Assembly: GCA_036652335.1 (NCBI GenBank)
Contig: JAVVWB010000006.1
Location: forward strand, 1 to 64,000
Direction of reading: 5' to 3'
DNA length: 64,000 bases
Source: JAVVWB01 sp036652335
Lineage (GTDB): Bacteria; Synergistota; Synergistia; Synergistales; Synergistaceae
Position numbers and translations under genes: made by a program. Position 1 is the stretch's first letter, and each line of letters begins with the position of its first letter. The notes under the pieces are model-generated. The model was not told the origin of the DNA and ran no database searches. It was given only the letters and a program-made list of their open reading frames with translations. Of this stretch, positions 31,831-40,874 are shown piece by piece.

Positions 31831-33789
31831 TTAACCTATTCTACTTCCTGCTGGTAAGGTGTCATCCATTACTGTTAGTAGAGAAATAACTTCTTTTGTT
31901 TTATCTGGGCTTTCTCCGCAGAGTAACATTCCGTTACTCTCAACACCTCTGAATTTTGCAGGTTTTAAGTTGCATATTACAGCAATTTTTTTCCCTATTA
32001 GTTCTTCAGGCTTATAAAACTCACGTATACTTGATACGATTTTTCTCTTTTCATATCCTAAATCTAGGCTTAAGTGGTAGAGCCTGTCAGCTTTTGGCAC
32101 ACACTCTACATTTTCAACAAGAGCAACTCTTATTTCTATTTTATTGAAGTCTGAAATTTCTATCGTTTCCTCATGTTCACCATAGTCATATAAGGATTTT
32201 GGGTCAGCTTTAGCCTTTTTAACAAGGTCTCTTTCTTCTTTTTCTTTCTTCCACTTCTCGAGGTCAATTCTCGGGAAAAGTATATCTGTTTTTTTTACTG
32301 TTACAGGTTTATCAATTTTGTTCCATTTCCACGCAGCACGGGTTCCGTCAAATGGCATCCCATCCAGTCCAAGCTGTGACCAAATTTTTGATGCAGTTTC
32401 AGGCATATAGGGAGCTAATAAAACAGCAGAGAGACGTAGCGATTCCCAAAGGGTTCTAAGTACAGCATCAAGTCTTTCCGTTTCTCCCTCTTTACCCAAT
32501 TTCCATGGCTGAGTTTCATCAATATATTTATTGTTTCTGCTTATAAAAGCCCATAGAGATTTAAGTGCGTCATCAAAAGCAAATCTATCAAGACAGGAAG
32601 TCATTTCTAAGACAGTATTGTTTGCCATTGTTTCTATCTCTTTTTCAAGTTCGGTAGCATTGTAGGTCATAGGCAATTTACTATCTCTATATTTGTCTAT
32701 CATTTGTAGACTGCGAGATAGTAAGTTTCCAAGGTCGTTTGCCAAGTCAGAGTTGCTTCTTTGTACTAGTGCTTGCTCAGAGAAGTCTCCATCATGTCCA
32801 AATGGTACTTCTCTTAGTATGAAATAGCGAAACACATCTACTCCATACAAATCTGTCATTTCAAACGGGTCTACAACATTCCCTTTTGATTTTGACATCT
32901 TTTCACCTTCTCTTGTCCACCAACCATGAGCAAATACTTTTACTGGTGGATTTATTCCAAGAGCAAGTAACATAGCAGGCCATATTACACAGTGAAATCT
33001 AATAATGTCTTTTCCTACAAGGTGTCTTACTGACGGCCAATATTTTTCCCATTTGCCATTTTCATTAGGATAGTCCATAGCAGATAAGTAGTTGATTAGC
33101 GCATCAAACCAAACATAAATTACATGTTTGCTATCATTTGGTAGAGGAATACCCCATTTTAGTGTTGTCCTAGATATAGATTGATCCCTAAGTCCACTTT
33201 TAATAAAACTAACAATTTCGTTATATCTGGATTTAGGTAAAATTGCATCCTGATTTTCTTCATAGTATTTCAAAAGTGGTTCAGCGTATTTTGATAGACG
33301 GAAAAAGTATGTTTCTTCCGTCATTTTTGTTAGAGCCCTGTGACAGTCTGGACAGGTATTACCTTCGCCCATCTGTGCTTCTGGAACATAGGTTTCACAT
33401 GGTACGCAGTACCATCCTTCGTATTCGCCTTTGTATACATCACCATTTTCAATCAGCTTAGAAAAGACTTTCTGGACAACTTTTTCATGTCTTTCATCTG
33501 TTGTTCGGATAAAATCATCGTTTGTTACATTGAGTGTCTTCCATAAAGATTGAAAGTTCTGCACAACTTCATCACATAACTCTTTTGGTGTGATGCCTCT
33601 CGCCTCTGCTGAAGTTTGGATTTTCTGACCATGTTCATCTGTTCCAGTAAGAAACCATGTGTCGTCATTTCCAGATCTGTGCCAACGTGCAAGTACATCA
33701 GCCGCAACAGTTGTGTATGCGTGCCCAATATGCGGGACATCGTTTACATAGTAGATGGGTGTTGTTATATAAAATTTTTCCTTTTCCAT
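31831..33789 (-). CDS. metG: Methionyl-tRNA synthetase
   Basis: 652 residues: HIGHAYT (HIGH), a zinc-binding knuckle with CVPC and CPDC, and KMSKSKGN for ATP. From about residue 545 a C-terminal tRNA-binding (EMAP/Trbp111-type) domain (DFNKIEIRVALVENVECVPKADRLYHLSLDLG) promotes dimerisation. GAGGAGG lies 8 nt before the ATG. It stands between rsmI and tatD. Confidence 0.97.
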   Translation of the reverse strand: MEKEKFYITTPIYYVNDVPHIGHAYTTVAADVLARWHRSGNDDTWFLTGTDEHGQKIQTSAEARGITPKELCDEVVQNFQSLWKTLNVTNDDFIRTTDERHEKVVQKVFSKLIENGDVYKGEYEGWYCVPCETYVPEAQMGEGNTCPDCHRALTKMTEETYFFRLSKYAEPLLKYYEENQDAILPKSRYNEIVSFIKSGLRDQSISRTTLKWGIPLPNDSKHVIYVWFDALINYLSAMDYPNENGKWEKYWPSVRHLVGKDIIRFHCVIWPAMLLALGINPPVKVFAHGWWTREGEKMSKSKGNVVDPFEMTDLYGVDVFRYFILREVPFGHDGDFSEQALVQRSNSDLANDLGNLLSRSLQMIDKYRDSKLPMTYNATELEKEIETMANNTVLEMTSCLDRFAFDDALKSLWAFISRNNKYIDETQPWKLGKEGETERLDAVLRTLWESLRLSAVLLAPYMPETASKIWSQLGLDGMPFDGTRAAWKWNKIDKPVTVKKTDILFPRIDLEKWKKEKEERDLVKKAKADPKSLYDYGEHEETIEISDFNKIEIRVALVENVECVPKADRLYHLSLDLGYEKRKIVSSIREFYKPEELIGKKIAVICNLKPAKFRGVESNGMLLCGESPDKTKEVISLLTVMDDTLPAGSRIG

Positions 33790-33792
33790 TTA

Positions 33793-34623
33793 TTAAACCT
33801 CCTCGGTATCGTTGTTTAAAACATACCGTTTTATTCTATTCCGTTGAATACAATACTTTATCGAAAGAAAGTTTGCAAGATTTTTTGTACTTTCGCCTTC
33901 TGCTATCATTCTATCTGCTTCTTTTTGCCATGTTGAATCTTCTATTTCATCGGATTCTTTATTGCCTTCCACTAGGCAAACAAATTCACCTCTAATTTTT
34001 TCTTCGTTTAAGGTTTCTTCATAAGTACAGAGTGTACCTTCTATTGTTTCTTGATGTATTTTGCTTATTTCTCTTACTAACACAGCATTTCTATCTCCTA
34101 ATATATTACCCATAAATTCAAGCTCTTTTTTTAATCTATGAGGAGATATATAGAAAACGAGAGTATCTTTTATTTTCTTTACTTCTTCTAGTCTCTTTCT
34201 TTTTTCTTCACTCTTGCCTTTTAGAAATCCAACAAACATAAAAGAATCCATGTTTAATCCAGATAATAAAAGTGCCGGCAACATTGCGTTAGCACCTGGA
34301 AGAACGTCATAAGGAAGTTTCCTTTTTATAGCTACTTGTATTACCTTACCGCCAGGGTCAGAGAGTCCAGGTGTCCCTGCATCAGATACTAGGGCAACAG
34401 TTTCTCCTCTTTCAACCATGTCCATAAGTTCTTCCGCTCGCTCTATTTCATTATGCTCATGACATGATATAAGAGGTTTTTTTATGTCGTAGTGGTTTAG
34501 AAGTTTCAGTGTATGTCTTGTATCTTCACAAGCTATTATGTCTGCATCTCTTAGCACCTGCAGACCTCTTAGTGTCATGTCATCAAGGTTACCAACTGGA
34601 GTTGGTACTATAATAAGTGGCAT
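33793..34623 (-). CDS. rsmI: 16S rRNA (cytidine-1402-2'-O)-methyltransferase RsmI
   Basis: 276 residues of the SAM-dependent tetrapyrrole-methylase fold: IIVPTPVGNLDDMTLRGL, ACEDTRHTLKLL, SDAGTPGLSDPG and PGANAMLPALLLSG. It methylates the ribose of C1402 in 16S rRNA. Adjacent to the trmN6-like gene without a gap (TAAATG). Confidence 0.95.
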   Translation of the reverse strand: MPLIIVPTPVGNLDDMTLRGLQVLRDADIIACEDTRHTLKLLNHYDIKKPLISCHEHNEIERAEELMDMVERGETVALVSDAGTPGLSDPGGKVIQVAIKRKLPYDVLPGANAMLPALLLSGLNMDSFMFVGFLKGKSEEKRKRLEEVKKIKDTLVFYISPHRLKKELEFMGNILGDRNAVLVREISKIHQETIEGTLCTYEETLNEEKIRGEFVCLVEGNKESDEIEDSTWQKEADRMIAEGESTKNLANFLSIKYCIQRNRIKRYVLNNDTEEV

Positions 34624-35352
34624 TTATTTTACCTCAATTCTATATGCGCTAAGCAATTCTTCTGTTTCTTCACCATTTTTGTCCAATATAAACAACGGTG
34701 GTTCTACTTTTATTCCATGTCCCGAAGCTTTAATTGCTTCTATAAGTACTACAGAAGCAAGTTCATCACGCTTTGGATATACAGCTTTCATTCTTTTTGG
34801 TGCAATATTGTATTTTGAAAGCAACATAAAAAGTTCACCCAATCTGTTTGATCTTATTACAATATTGAGATAGCCTTTGTTGTTGAGCAGATATTTTGAT
34901 GCACATATTATTTCTTCTAATGAACATTCTATACCATGCATTGCCGTAGCAAGTTCCCTTGAAGGACTTTGTTTACTTGTCCACGGTTCATTATATGGAG
35001 GGTTTACGACTATTCTGTCAAATGACTGTGATTCCCATTTCTTTTTATAGTCCTTTATGTTCATAGTAAAAAATTCTGTTAGTTCATCAAGTTCGTTTAT
35101 TGTAGCATTCTCTTTTGCTAGCTCAATTAAGTGAGGCTGAATGTCTATCCCAACCATGTTGTAACCTCTTTTTGCCAGTATTAGAGATATTGCTCCATGT
35201 GCACATCCTATTTCAAGTATTTTTTCTTTGCTTCTAGGTTTTGTATACGAAGCAAGCAGTATCGTGTCAATGTTTACACGCGGACCTTTTTTAGAGTCTG
35301 GTTGTTTTATATTTAGAATCCCGTTTAAGAGTTTTTCTGTAGACTCTGACAT
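34624..35352 (-). CDS. tRNA1(Val) adenine-37-N6 methyltransferase-like protein
   Basis: 242-residue Rossmann methyltransferase: KILEIGCAHGAISLILA for SAM and NPPYNEPW (N-P-P-Y) for an adenine or guanine N-methylation. It resembles TrmN6/YfiC, which makes m6A37 in tRNA-Val(UAC), a tRNA found at the start of this window, but similar enzymes act on rRNA. Its ATG overlaps the smc stop (TAATG). Confidence 0.82.
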   Translation of the reverse strand: MSESTEKLLNGILNIKQPDSKKGPRVNIDTILLASYTKPRSKEKILEIGCAHGAISLILAKRGYNMVGIDIQPHLIELAKENATINELDELTEFFTMNIKDYKKKWESQSFDRIVVNPPYNEPWTSKQSPSRELATAMHGIECSLEEIICASKYLLNNKGYLNIVIRSNRLGELFMLLSKYNIAPKRMKAVYPKRDELASVVLIEAIKASGHGIKVEPPLFILDKNGEETEELLSAYRIEVK

Positions 35353-38300
35353 TATGCAAAGTCCTCTGCCTTTACTCCTATTATCTGTGACAAACTAGGC
35401 TCAGCAAGGGTTACACCATATAAGACATCTGCTCTTTCCATTGTCGCTCTTCTGTGTGTAATTGCAAGTATCTGCCTATTTTTAGCATATTCTTTTGCAA
35501 TTTCGGCAAATCTTCTTAGGTTTACTTCGTCTAGTGCAGCATCAACTTCATCTAATACTGCAAGAGGACAGTCTGCGACTTCCATAGAAGCAAATAACAT
35601 TGATATTGCTGCGAGAGACTGTTCACCACCTGAAAGTTGTTTTATGCTTTGAGGGTGTTTCCCTGGTGGTCGAGCAATTACGTCTACACCTGTATCCCAT
35701 ATTGTTTCTCCATCTGTCATTTTGAGATACGCTTCTCCACCACCAAATAATCTTTGGAAGAGGAAACAGAAACGTTTACCAACCTCATCAAGTGCATTTA
35801 TGAATATGTCATGGGCTTGTCTGTCAGCATCAGATATTAGTTTTTCCAGTTCTGCAGCACTTGAAGTAACATCATCTAAGTTTTCACCTAGGAATGATAT
35901 TCTGTCTCTCAAGTTTTGGTCTTCAGATAGGACACCCATGTCAACTTCTCCAAATACTTTTATTTTTCTATCTTCTTCTCGTATTTTTCTTCTTAGTTCT
36001 TCAATGTCGACATCATCAGGTAAGGCCTCTTTGCCAGGATAGGGATATTGTTCTTCCCATGTGTCTTTTAGGACAGCAAATTCTCTTTCTAGTTCAGACT
36101 TTTTGCTCTCTGTCTGGGTAAGCTGTTCCGATACTTTTTTCAGCGCCATTTCTGCTAGTGTTCCACGCCTTTTTACATATTGATGTCTCTTTTCAAACAG
36201 AGAGTAACCAGTTACAAGATTTTCCATTTCTAGGGTCAATTCTTGACGTCTTTTGTGGATTTCTAGGCAAGATTTGCCTACTCTTGAAAGATTTGCTCTG
36301 CTTTCTATGCAGGTTTCATCGAGTTCAGAGTTCTCTATTTCTAAATTAGAAATTTTCCTTTTCTCAGAGCTTACTTCATTACTTATACGTTCCATAATTG
36401 CAAGTTGTGAACTCATTTTCTCTGCGTAAACAGCAACTTCAGCCCTAAGTTTTTCTCTCTCTTCTATAATTTGCAAGTCATCTTCGATGTCAGTTTCCTT
36501 GTTCCATTTCTCTTCAAGTTCATCCATAGCAACAAGTGTTTTCTGCCATTTAGAACTTTCTTCCCTTATTGAATCAATAATCCTTTCTCGTTCGCCCTGC
36601 ATTCTTTTTTGTTCTTTTTTAAATGATTCTTTTCTATCTATTAGGACTGCAATTTGGCCATCAAGATCACGTATATCTTTGACATAGTCTTCTTTTTCTT
36701 CGGCAAGTTTAATTTCTTCCTTTTCTGCTTGCTCAAATAGTTTTACGAGTTTTTTTGCATTTATTTCAGAAATTTCTGCTTCTTTTTCTAGTTTTGAAAG
36801 TTGAGCTTTCATTTCTAAGACTTTGCCTGTCTTTTGTGATTTACCTCCAGAAACAGTTCCACCAGGTTGGAAGACGTCACCTTCCATGGTTACTATAGGG
36901 TCTCTAAATCCTTTGCGGACTAATTCTTGACCTACAGCATAGTTTTCAACTATAAGTAGGTCTCCCATTATCTGTTGTATGGCAGGCAACCAGTGATTTT
37001 CTATTTGAATAAGGTCTATACCCCAACCAATAATTCCTTTTGATGGTAGTGGAAATGATTTATTGGGGAAGCGAGGACGACATCTTTCAAGGGGTAAAAA
37101 TGTAGCTCGTCCTGCACTGTTTAATTTTAATTGTTCTATACAGCGTCCAGCTTCTTCTATGTTTTCTACAAGTAGCTGAAATTGTTTTGCTCCTAGATAT
37201 CCTTCAAGAGCTGTAGATAGTTTTAGATCGCTAGTGAATACATCAATAACAGCTCTCGGTGCTGCGTCTAATCTATTTAGCTTTACTGCTGATAAAAGAT
37301 GTAATACAGGTCTAGGATATAGATTATCCTGTATAGATTCTGAAATTTCGTTATATTTCGATTTTGCTTGAGATGCTTCTCTTTTTGCTCTTTGTAAATC
37401 ACCAGCTAAATTTTGGACGTTAGCATATAGTTCTGAGTGTTTTTTTGCTAGTAGTTCTTGTTCCATTAAAAGCTTGTCTCTTAATTTTTCAGTATCATTT
37501 ATTTCTATATCAAAGTTGTTAGATGGGTCTTCTTGTTTTTCTTTTTTGTCTCTTATTTCCAGCAAATCTTTACCTAGAAATGAGAGTTTTGCCTTAATTT
37601 TCTGCAATTCTGCTTCTAGTTGTCCCTTTTCTGCATTCCATTTTTCTCTAGTTTCTTTTTCTGCTTCCAAACGATCATTGTATTCTTGCCATTTTTTTTC
37701 TACTTCTCGTAGTGCTTTTTCTGACTCATCTATTTTTTCTTTTATTTCTGTACTTTCGTTTAGAGAAAATTCTTGTTCTTTTAATAATAAGTTAAGTTTG
37801 TCTTTTGCTTCTCTTAAATCTTCTGTATTTTGGAGAAGGCGTGAGTTGGAAGTCCTAAGCATTGCAGCTGAGGAATAACCAGATTTTATAAGTGAGTCAT
37901 ATCTATTTTTATTTTGCTCAAGTTCCCATGTTTGTTGTTGACGGATTTGGGCGGATTTTGCAAGTTCTGTTTCTAGTGTAAGGTTCATTTTGTCCCAAGC
38001 ATTTTTGAAGAAAACAACACCTTTATGCTCTGTATAAAATTGAGCCATTTTTTCATCTAACATTTTTATATTTTCTTCAACTTTTGCATAACGTAACCAA
38101 TAGAGGAGTTTTCTCTCTTCTTCTATATTATCAAGTATTTCTCTTAATTGCGCAGCCTTTTTAACAACCGGTGCTATTTCATCTCTTCTCATAGATAGTT
38201 CTGCCATGAGATTTCTAAGTTTTTCGTGTTCTGCTCTTACAATGTCAAGTCTAGCCGATACTTCTTGTCTGTTTTTTCTATAGAGATCTATTCCAAAAAG

Positions 38301-38771
38301 AGTTTCCAGTTTCATTCTTCTAGCAGCAGGAGTTTGATTTATTACTTCTGTTACTTCCCCTTGCCCAATAAATGCAAATCTGTCTCCCTCAAGTTTCCAG
38401 TCTCTTTTTATTAAGTCGAGTTCTGTTAATGTTTTTTTCGCACCATCAACAAAAACAGATGTAGCACCATCAGGTAAGCTAACTTTACGTTTTATTGTGC
38501 AGGACTTAGCGTCATCTCTTAGATACATAGAAACTTCAGCCTCTTTAGAAGAAGGCACACTCACAGACCCCTGGAAGAGCAGATCGCTCTGACGGGATAT
38601 TCTAAGACGACCCGCGTTACTGTCTCCTAGTGACCACCTTAGCGCATCTAATAGGTTGCTTTTCCCGCTACCGTTAGGTCCTACTATAGCTGTAAATCCG
38701 GAAGACAACGTAAAATCGTGTGTTCCTCCAAAACTTTTAAATCCCTTAAGCTGAAACCGCTCTATGTACAA
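35352..38771 (-). CDS. smc: Chromosome segregation protein SMC
   Basis: 1139 residues: head domain with Walker A GPNGSGKS (31-38), long coiled coils, a hinge around residues 480-660 (ending near GGTVSGGKSQKTG), and a C-terminal head with signature LSGGEQSLAAISMLFA and Walker B LAVLDEVDAALDEVN. It compacts and segregates chromosomes with ScpAB, not encoded here. It starts at TTG 38771 with GAGGG 8 nt upstream, inside the last 26 nt of the RNase G gene. Confidence 0.96.
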   Translation of the reverse strand: MYIERFQLKGFKSFGGTHDFTLSSGFTAIVGPNGSGKSNLLDALRWSLGDSNAGRLRISRQSDLLFQGSVSVPSSKEAEVSMYLRDDAKSCTIKRKVSLPDGATSVFVDGAKKTLTELDLIKRDWKLEGDRFAFIGQGEVTEVINQTPAARRMKLETLFGIDLYRKNRQEVSARLDIVRAEHEKLRNLMAELSMRRDEIAPVVKKAAQLREILDNIEEERKLLYWLRYAKVEENIKMLDEKMAQFYTEHKGVVFFKNAWDKMNLTLETELAKSAQIRQQQTWELEQNKNRYDSLIKSGYSSAAMLRTSNSRLLQNTEDLREAKDKLNLLLKEQEFSLNESTEIKEKIDESEKALREVEKKWQEYNDRLEAEKETREKWNAEKGQLEAELQKIKAKLSFLGKDLLEIRDKKEKQEDPSNNFDIEINDTEKLRDKLLMEQELLAKKHSELYANVQNLAGDLQRAKREASQAKSKYNEISESIQDNLYPRPVLHLLSAVKLNRLDAAPRAVIDVFTSDLKLSTALEGYLGAKQFQLLVENIEEAGRCIEQLKLNSAGRATFLPLERCRPRFPNKSFPLPSKGIIGWGIDLIQIENHWLPAIQQIMGDLLIVENYAVGQELVRKGFRDPIVTMEGDVFQPGGTVSGGKSQKTGKVLEMKAQLSKLEKEAEISEINAKKLVKLFEQAEKEEIKLAEEKEDYVKDIRDLDGQIAVLIDRKESFKKEQKRMQGERERIIDSIREESSKWQKTLVAMDELEEKWNKETDIEDDLQIIEEREKLRAEVAVYAEKMSSQLAIMERISNEVSSEKRKISNLEIENSELDETCIESRANLSRVGKSCLEIHKRRQELTLEMENLVTGYSLFEKRHQYVKRRGTLAEMALKKVSEQLTQTESKKSELEREFAVLKDTWEEQYPYPGKEALPDDVDIEELRRKIREEDRKIKVFGEVDMGVLSEDQNLRDRISFLGENLDDVTSSAAELEKLISDADRQAHDIFINALDEVGKRFCFLFQRLFGGGEAYLKMTDGETIWDTGVDVIARPPGKHPQSIKQLSGGEQSLAAISMLFASMEVADCPLAVLDEVDAALDEVNLRRFAEIAKEYAKNRQILAITHRRATMERADVLYGVTLAEPSLSQIIGVKAEDFA

Positions 38772-40275
38772 CTGCCCAGCCCTCTCTTTTTTGAAGTATT
38801 GTTATTCTTTGCTCTACTTGTGCTAAACCGCCTTGTATTTCAAGACGATATTTTCCCCACGAAAAATCAGGACATCCTCTTATAAAGATTGTTCTTTCAA
38901 ACTCTTCTTCCCAAAGGGTAAGAAAGGTATCCGCTATATATTCTGCTACAGTAGGGTGCGCTTCAACCAAGAGTGCTTCACATTTTGATGCTGTTACTAT
39001 TTTTCTAATAAATCTCTTAATGTGCATTGAGACACTTTCTTCCTTGGTTACTACGCCTAAGCCACTACAGAAGGGGCATCCACGTGTCATAAGTGATCTA
39101 ATGTCGTTTCTTGCTCTTTTCCTCGTTATTTCTACAAGTCCAAGCCCTGTTACACCGTAAACTCTAGCTTTACATCTATCTGTTTTAAATAATTCTTGCA
39201 ATTGAGCAACCAAGCTACTGTTGTTTTCTTCTGTATCCATGTCTATGAAATCAACTACCACGATTCCACCAAGTGCTCTAAGATGAAGTTGTCTTACTAT
39301 TTCTACGGCAGCTTCCATATTTGTTTTCAGAACAGTGTCATTCAAACTTTTAGAACCAACAAACTTTCCTGTATTAACATCTATTACTGTTAACGCTTCT
39401 GTTTGGTCGATTACTAAATATGCGCCAGATGATAGCCATACCTTTCTTTCTTGAAGTTCTAACAATTGATTTTCTATGTTATATACATCAAAAACAGGCA
39501 TTTTGCCCCTATGATAGTTTACTTCTATTTCTTTGTCCTCAAAATTTTTCTTTACGAAGGCTTCAATGTTTTCCTTGTCTTCTTGTGTATCTACTACAAT
39601 TTCATCAATGTCTTCATTTAATTCGTCTCTTAAAATTTTTTCAAGAAGTCCTAAATCCCTGTGAACTAAACATGGGGCCGGGTTTACTTCGGCATTGCGC
39701 TGTATTTCATCCCATTCCGCTACTAGTTCATTTATATCTTCAAGCAAACTTTCTCTATCACATGATTCTGCAACTGTCCTTATTATTATTCCAAAACCTT
39801 CAGGACGAATTTCTTTTGCTAGAGCTCGTAGTTTGTTCCTTGTTTCTTCATCTTCTATTCTTTTTGAGACACCTGTTTCTTTGCCATTCGGTATTAGTAC
39901 AAGGTCTCTTCCTGCAAGAGAGATTCGTGGCGAAACTCTAGCCCCTTTTCCCTTTCTTGCATTTTTTACTATCTGAACAAGCATTTCCATACCAGGTTTT
40001 ACATCTATGTTATATGGAACATCATCAAGGTACAAGAATCCATTCCTGCCATCTCCTAGATTTAAAAAAGCAGAATTCATTCCCTGTAGCACACTGTCAA
40101 CTCGAGCTTTATATATTTCACCTGTTCTTTGATGTTCTAACATTCTCTCGACAAAAAAATCGTATAACTTCCCTCTTTCGTCAAGTATTGCTATTCTTAT
40201 CTCTTCAGGGTCAATAAGGTTAGCAACTATTTTTTTACTAGATCCGTATACCATTTTTTCTTCCCCCAGAGTCAT
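38746..40275 (-). CDS. Ribonuclease E/G family protein
   Basis: About 509 residues: an S1-type RNA-binding domain (about 45-115), RNase H-like and 5'-sensor regions, and the DNase I-like catalytic core with aspartates in TVIDVNTGKFVGS and GGIVVVDFIDMD; the zinc-link CPFCSGLG (CPxCxG) mediates dimerisation. It lacks the long scaffold tail of E. coli RNase E, so RNase G is the nearer analogue. I start it at ATG 40275, which overlaps the preceding stop (TAATG); an in-frame ATG at 40254 with GGGGG upstream is also possible. Follows the radical SAM pair; overlaps smc. Confidence 0.93.
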   Translation of the reverse strand: MTLGEEKMVYGSSKKIVANLIDPEEIRIAILDERGKLYDFFVERMLEHQRTGEIYKARVDSVLQGMNSAFLNLGDGRNGFLYLDDVPYNIDVKPGMEMLVQIVKNARKGKGARVSPRISLAGRDLVLIPNGKETGVSKRIEDEETRNKLRALAKEIRPEGFGIIIRTVAESCDRESLLEDINELVAEWDEIQRNAEVNPAPCLVHRDLGLLEKILRDELNEDIDEIVVDTQEDKENIEAFVKKNFEDKEIEVNYHRGKMPVFDVYNIENQLLELQERKVWLSSGAYLVIDQTEALTVIDVNTGKFVGSKSLNDTVLKTNMEAAVEIVRQLHLRALGGIVVVDFIDMDTEENNSSLVAQLQELFKTDRCKARVYGVTGLGLVEITRKRARNDIRSLMTRGCPFCSGLGVVTKEESVSMHIKRFIRKIVTASKCEALLVEAHPTVAEYIADTFLTLWEEEFERTIFIRGCPDFSWGKYRLEIQGGLAQVEQRITILQKREGWAVVHRAVSA

Positions 40276-40874
40276 TAAAGCTCTATAATGTCTTGTTTTA
40301 TCTCGTCCCAAAAACCGACTTTATCTCTTGTAAATCTTAAATCCGACCAACCTGAACACTTTTCTTTTTCAACTAATGTTCTCACAAAATATGACGGCGT
40401 ATTCTTTTCTAGATTAGCAATTTTTATTGTTATTTTGCCATCCTCTAGCTTTGATGCATACAATGTACCATTTATTTTTATTGCTTCTTCTAGTATGTTT
40501 AGTGTCTCTTCGTCTAAATCTAAATTAACAGATACAATAGTGTAGACAGCCCCGTTTATTGACTTTGCAAGTGCAGGCCCATCTACTTCATATGTTCTTA
40601 ATATTTTTATTCCTTCAGGAAGGTACATATTCCATTTATCCATAGAAGTTTCATCCCATTCATTGAACCAAAAATCAGCAACTTCAGAATGTCCTTCTAC
40701 CCCTATTGAGAGTGCAGGACCAAGGCTCATCCTTGGGTGAGGAGAGAATCCTTGTGTAAATTCCTGTGAGAGTTCTGCTCTTCTTGCTGCACGAGAAAAT
40801 ACTGTTGGCAAGTCCATATGATTTACAAAAACAATCCATCCTAATTTTTCATATATTACCCTTATTCTAGGCAT
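40275..40874 (-). CDS. TIGR03936 family (DUF2344) radical SAM-associated protein
   Basis: 199 residues: RVIYEKLGWIVFVNHMDLPTVFSRAARRAEL, then QGFSPHPRMSLGPALSIGVEG, match the DUF2344 domain always found next to or fused with TIGR03960 proteins. The role is unknown; a tRNA or rRNA modification has been assumed because the pair precedes RNase G/E. The 3' and 5' ends overlap both neighbours. Confidence 0.87.
   Translation of the reverse strand: MPRIRVIYEKLGWIVFVNHMDLPTVFSRAARRAELSQEFTQGFSPHPRMSLGPALSIGVEGHSEVADFWFNEWDETSMDKWNMYLPEGIKILRTYEVDGPALAKSINGAVYTIVSVNLDLDEETLNILEEAIKINGTLYASKLEDGKITIKIANLEKNTPSYFVRTLVEKEKCSGWSDLRFTRDKVGFWDEIKQDIIEL

Noticed and set aside
37474..37878. A Ser-rich 134-codon frame opposite smc
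   Set aside because: Long coiled-coil genes produce long antisense frames; nothing else supports it.
39420..39941. A 173-codon plus-strand frame inside the RNase G gene
   Set aside because: It is antisense to an intact, well-conserved enzyme, has Leu/Cys/His-rich composition typical of a shadow frame, and no ribosome site.
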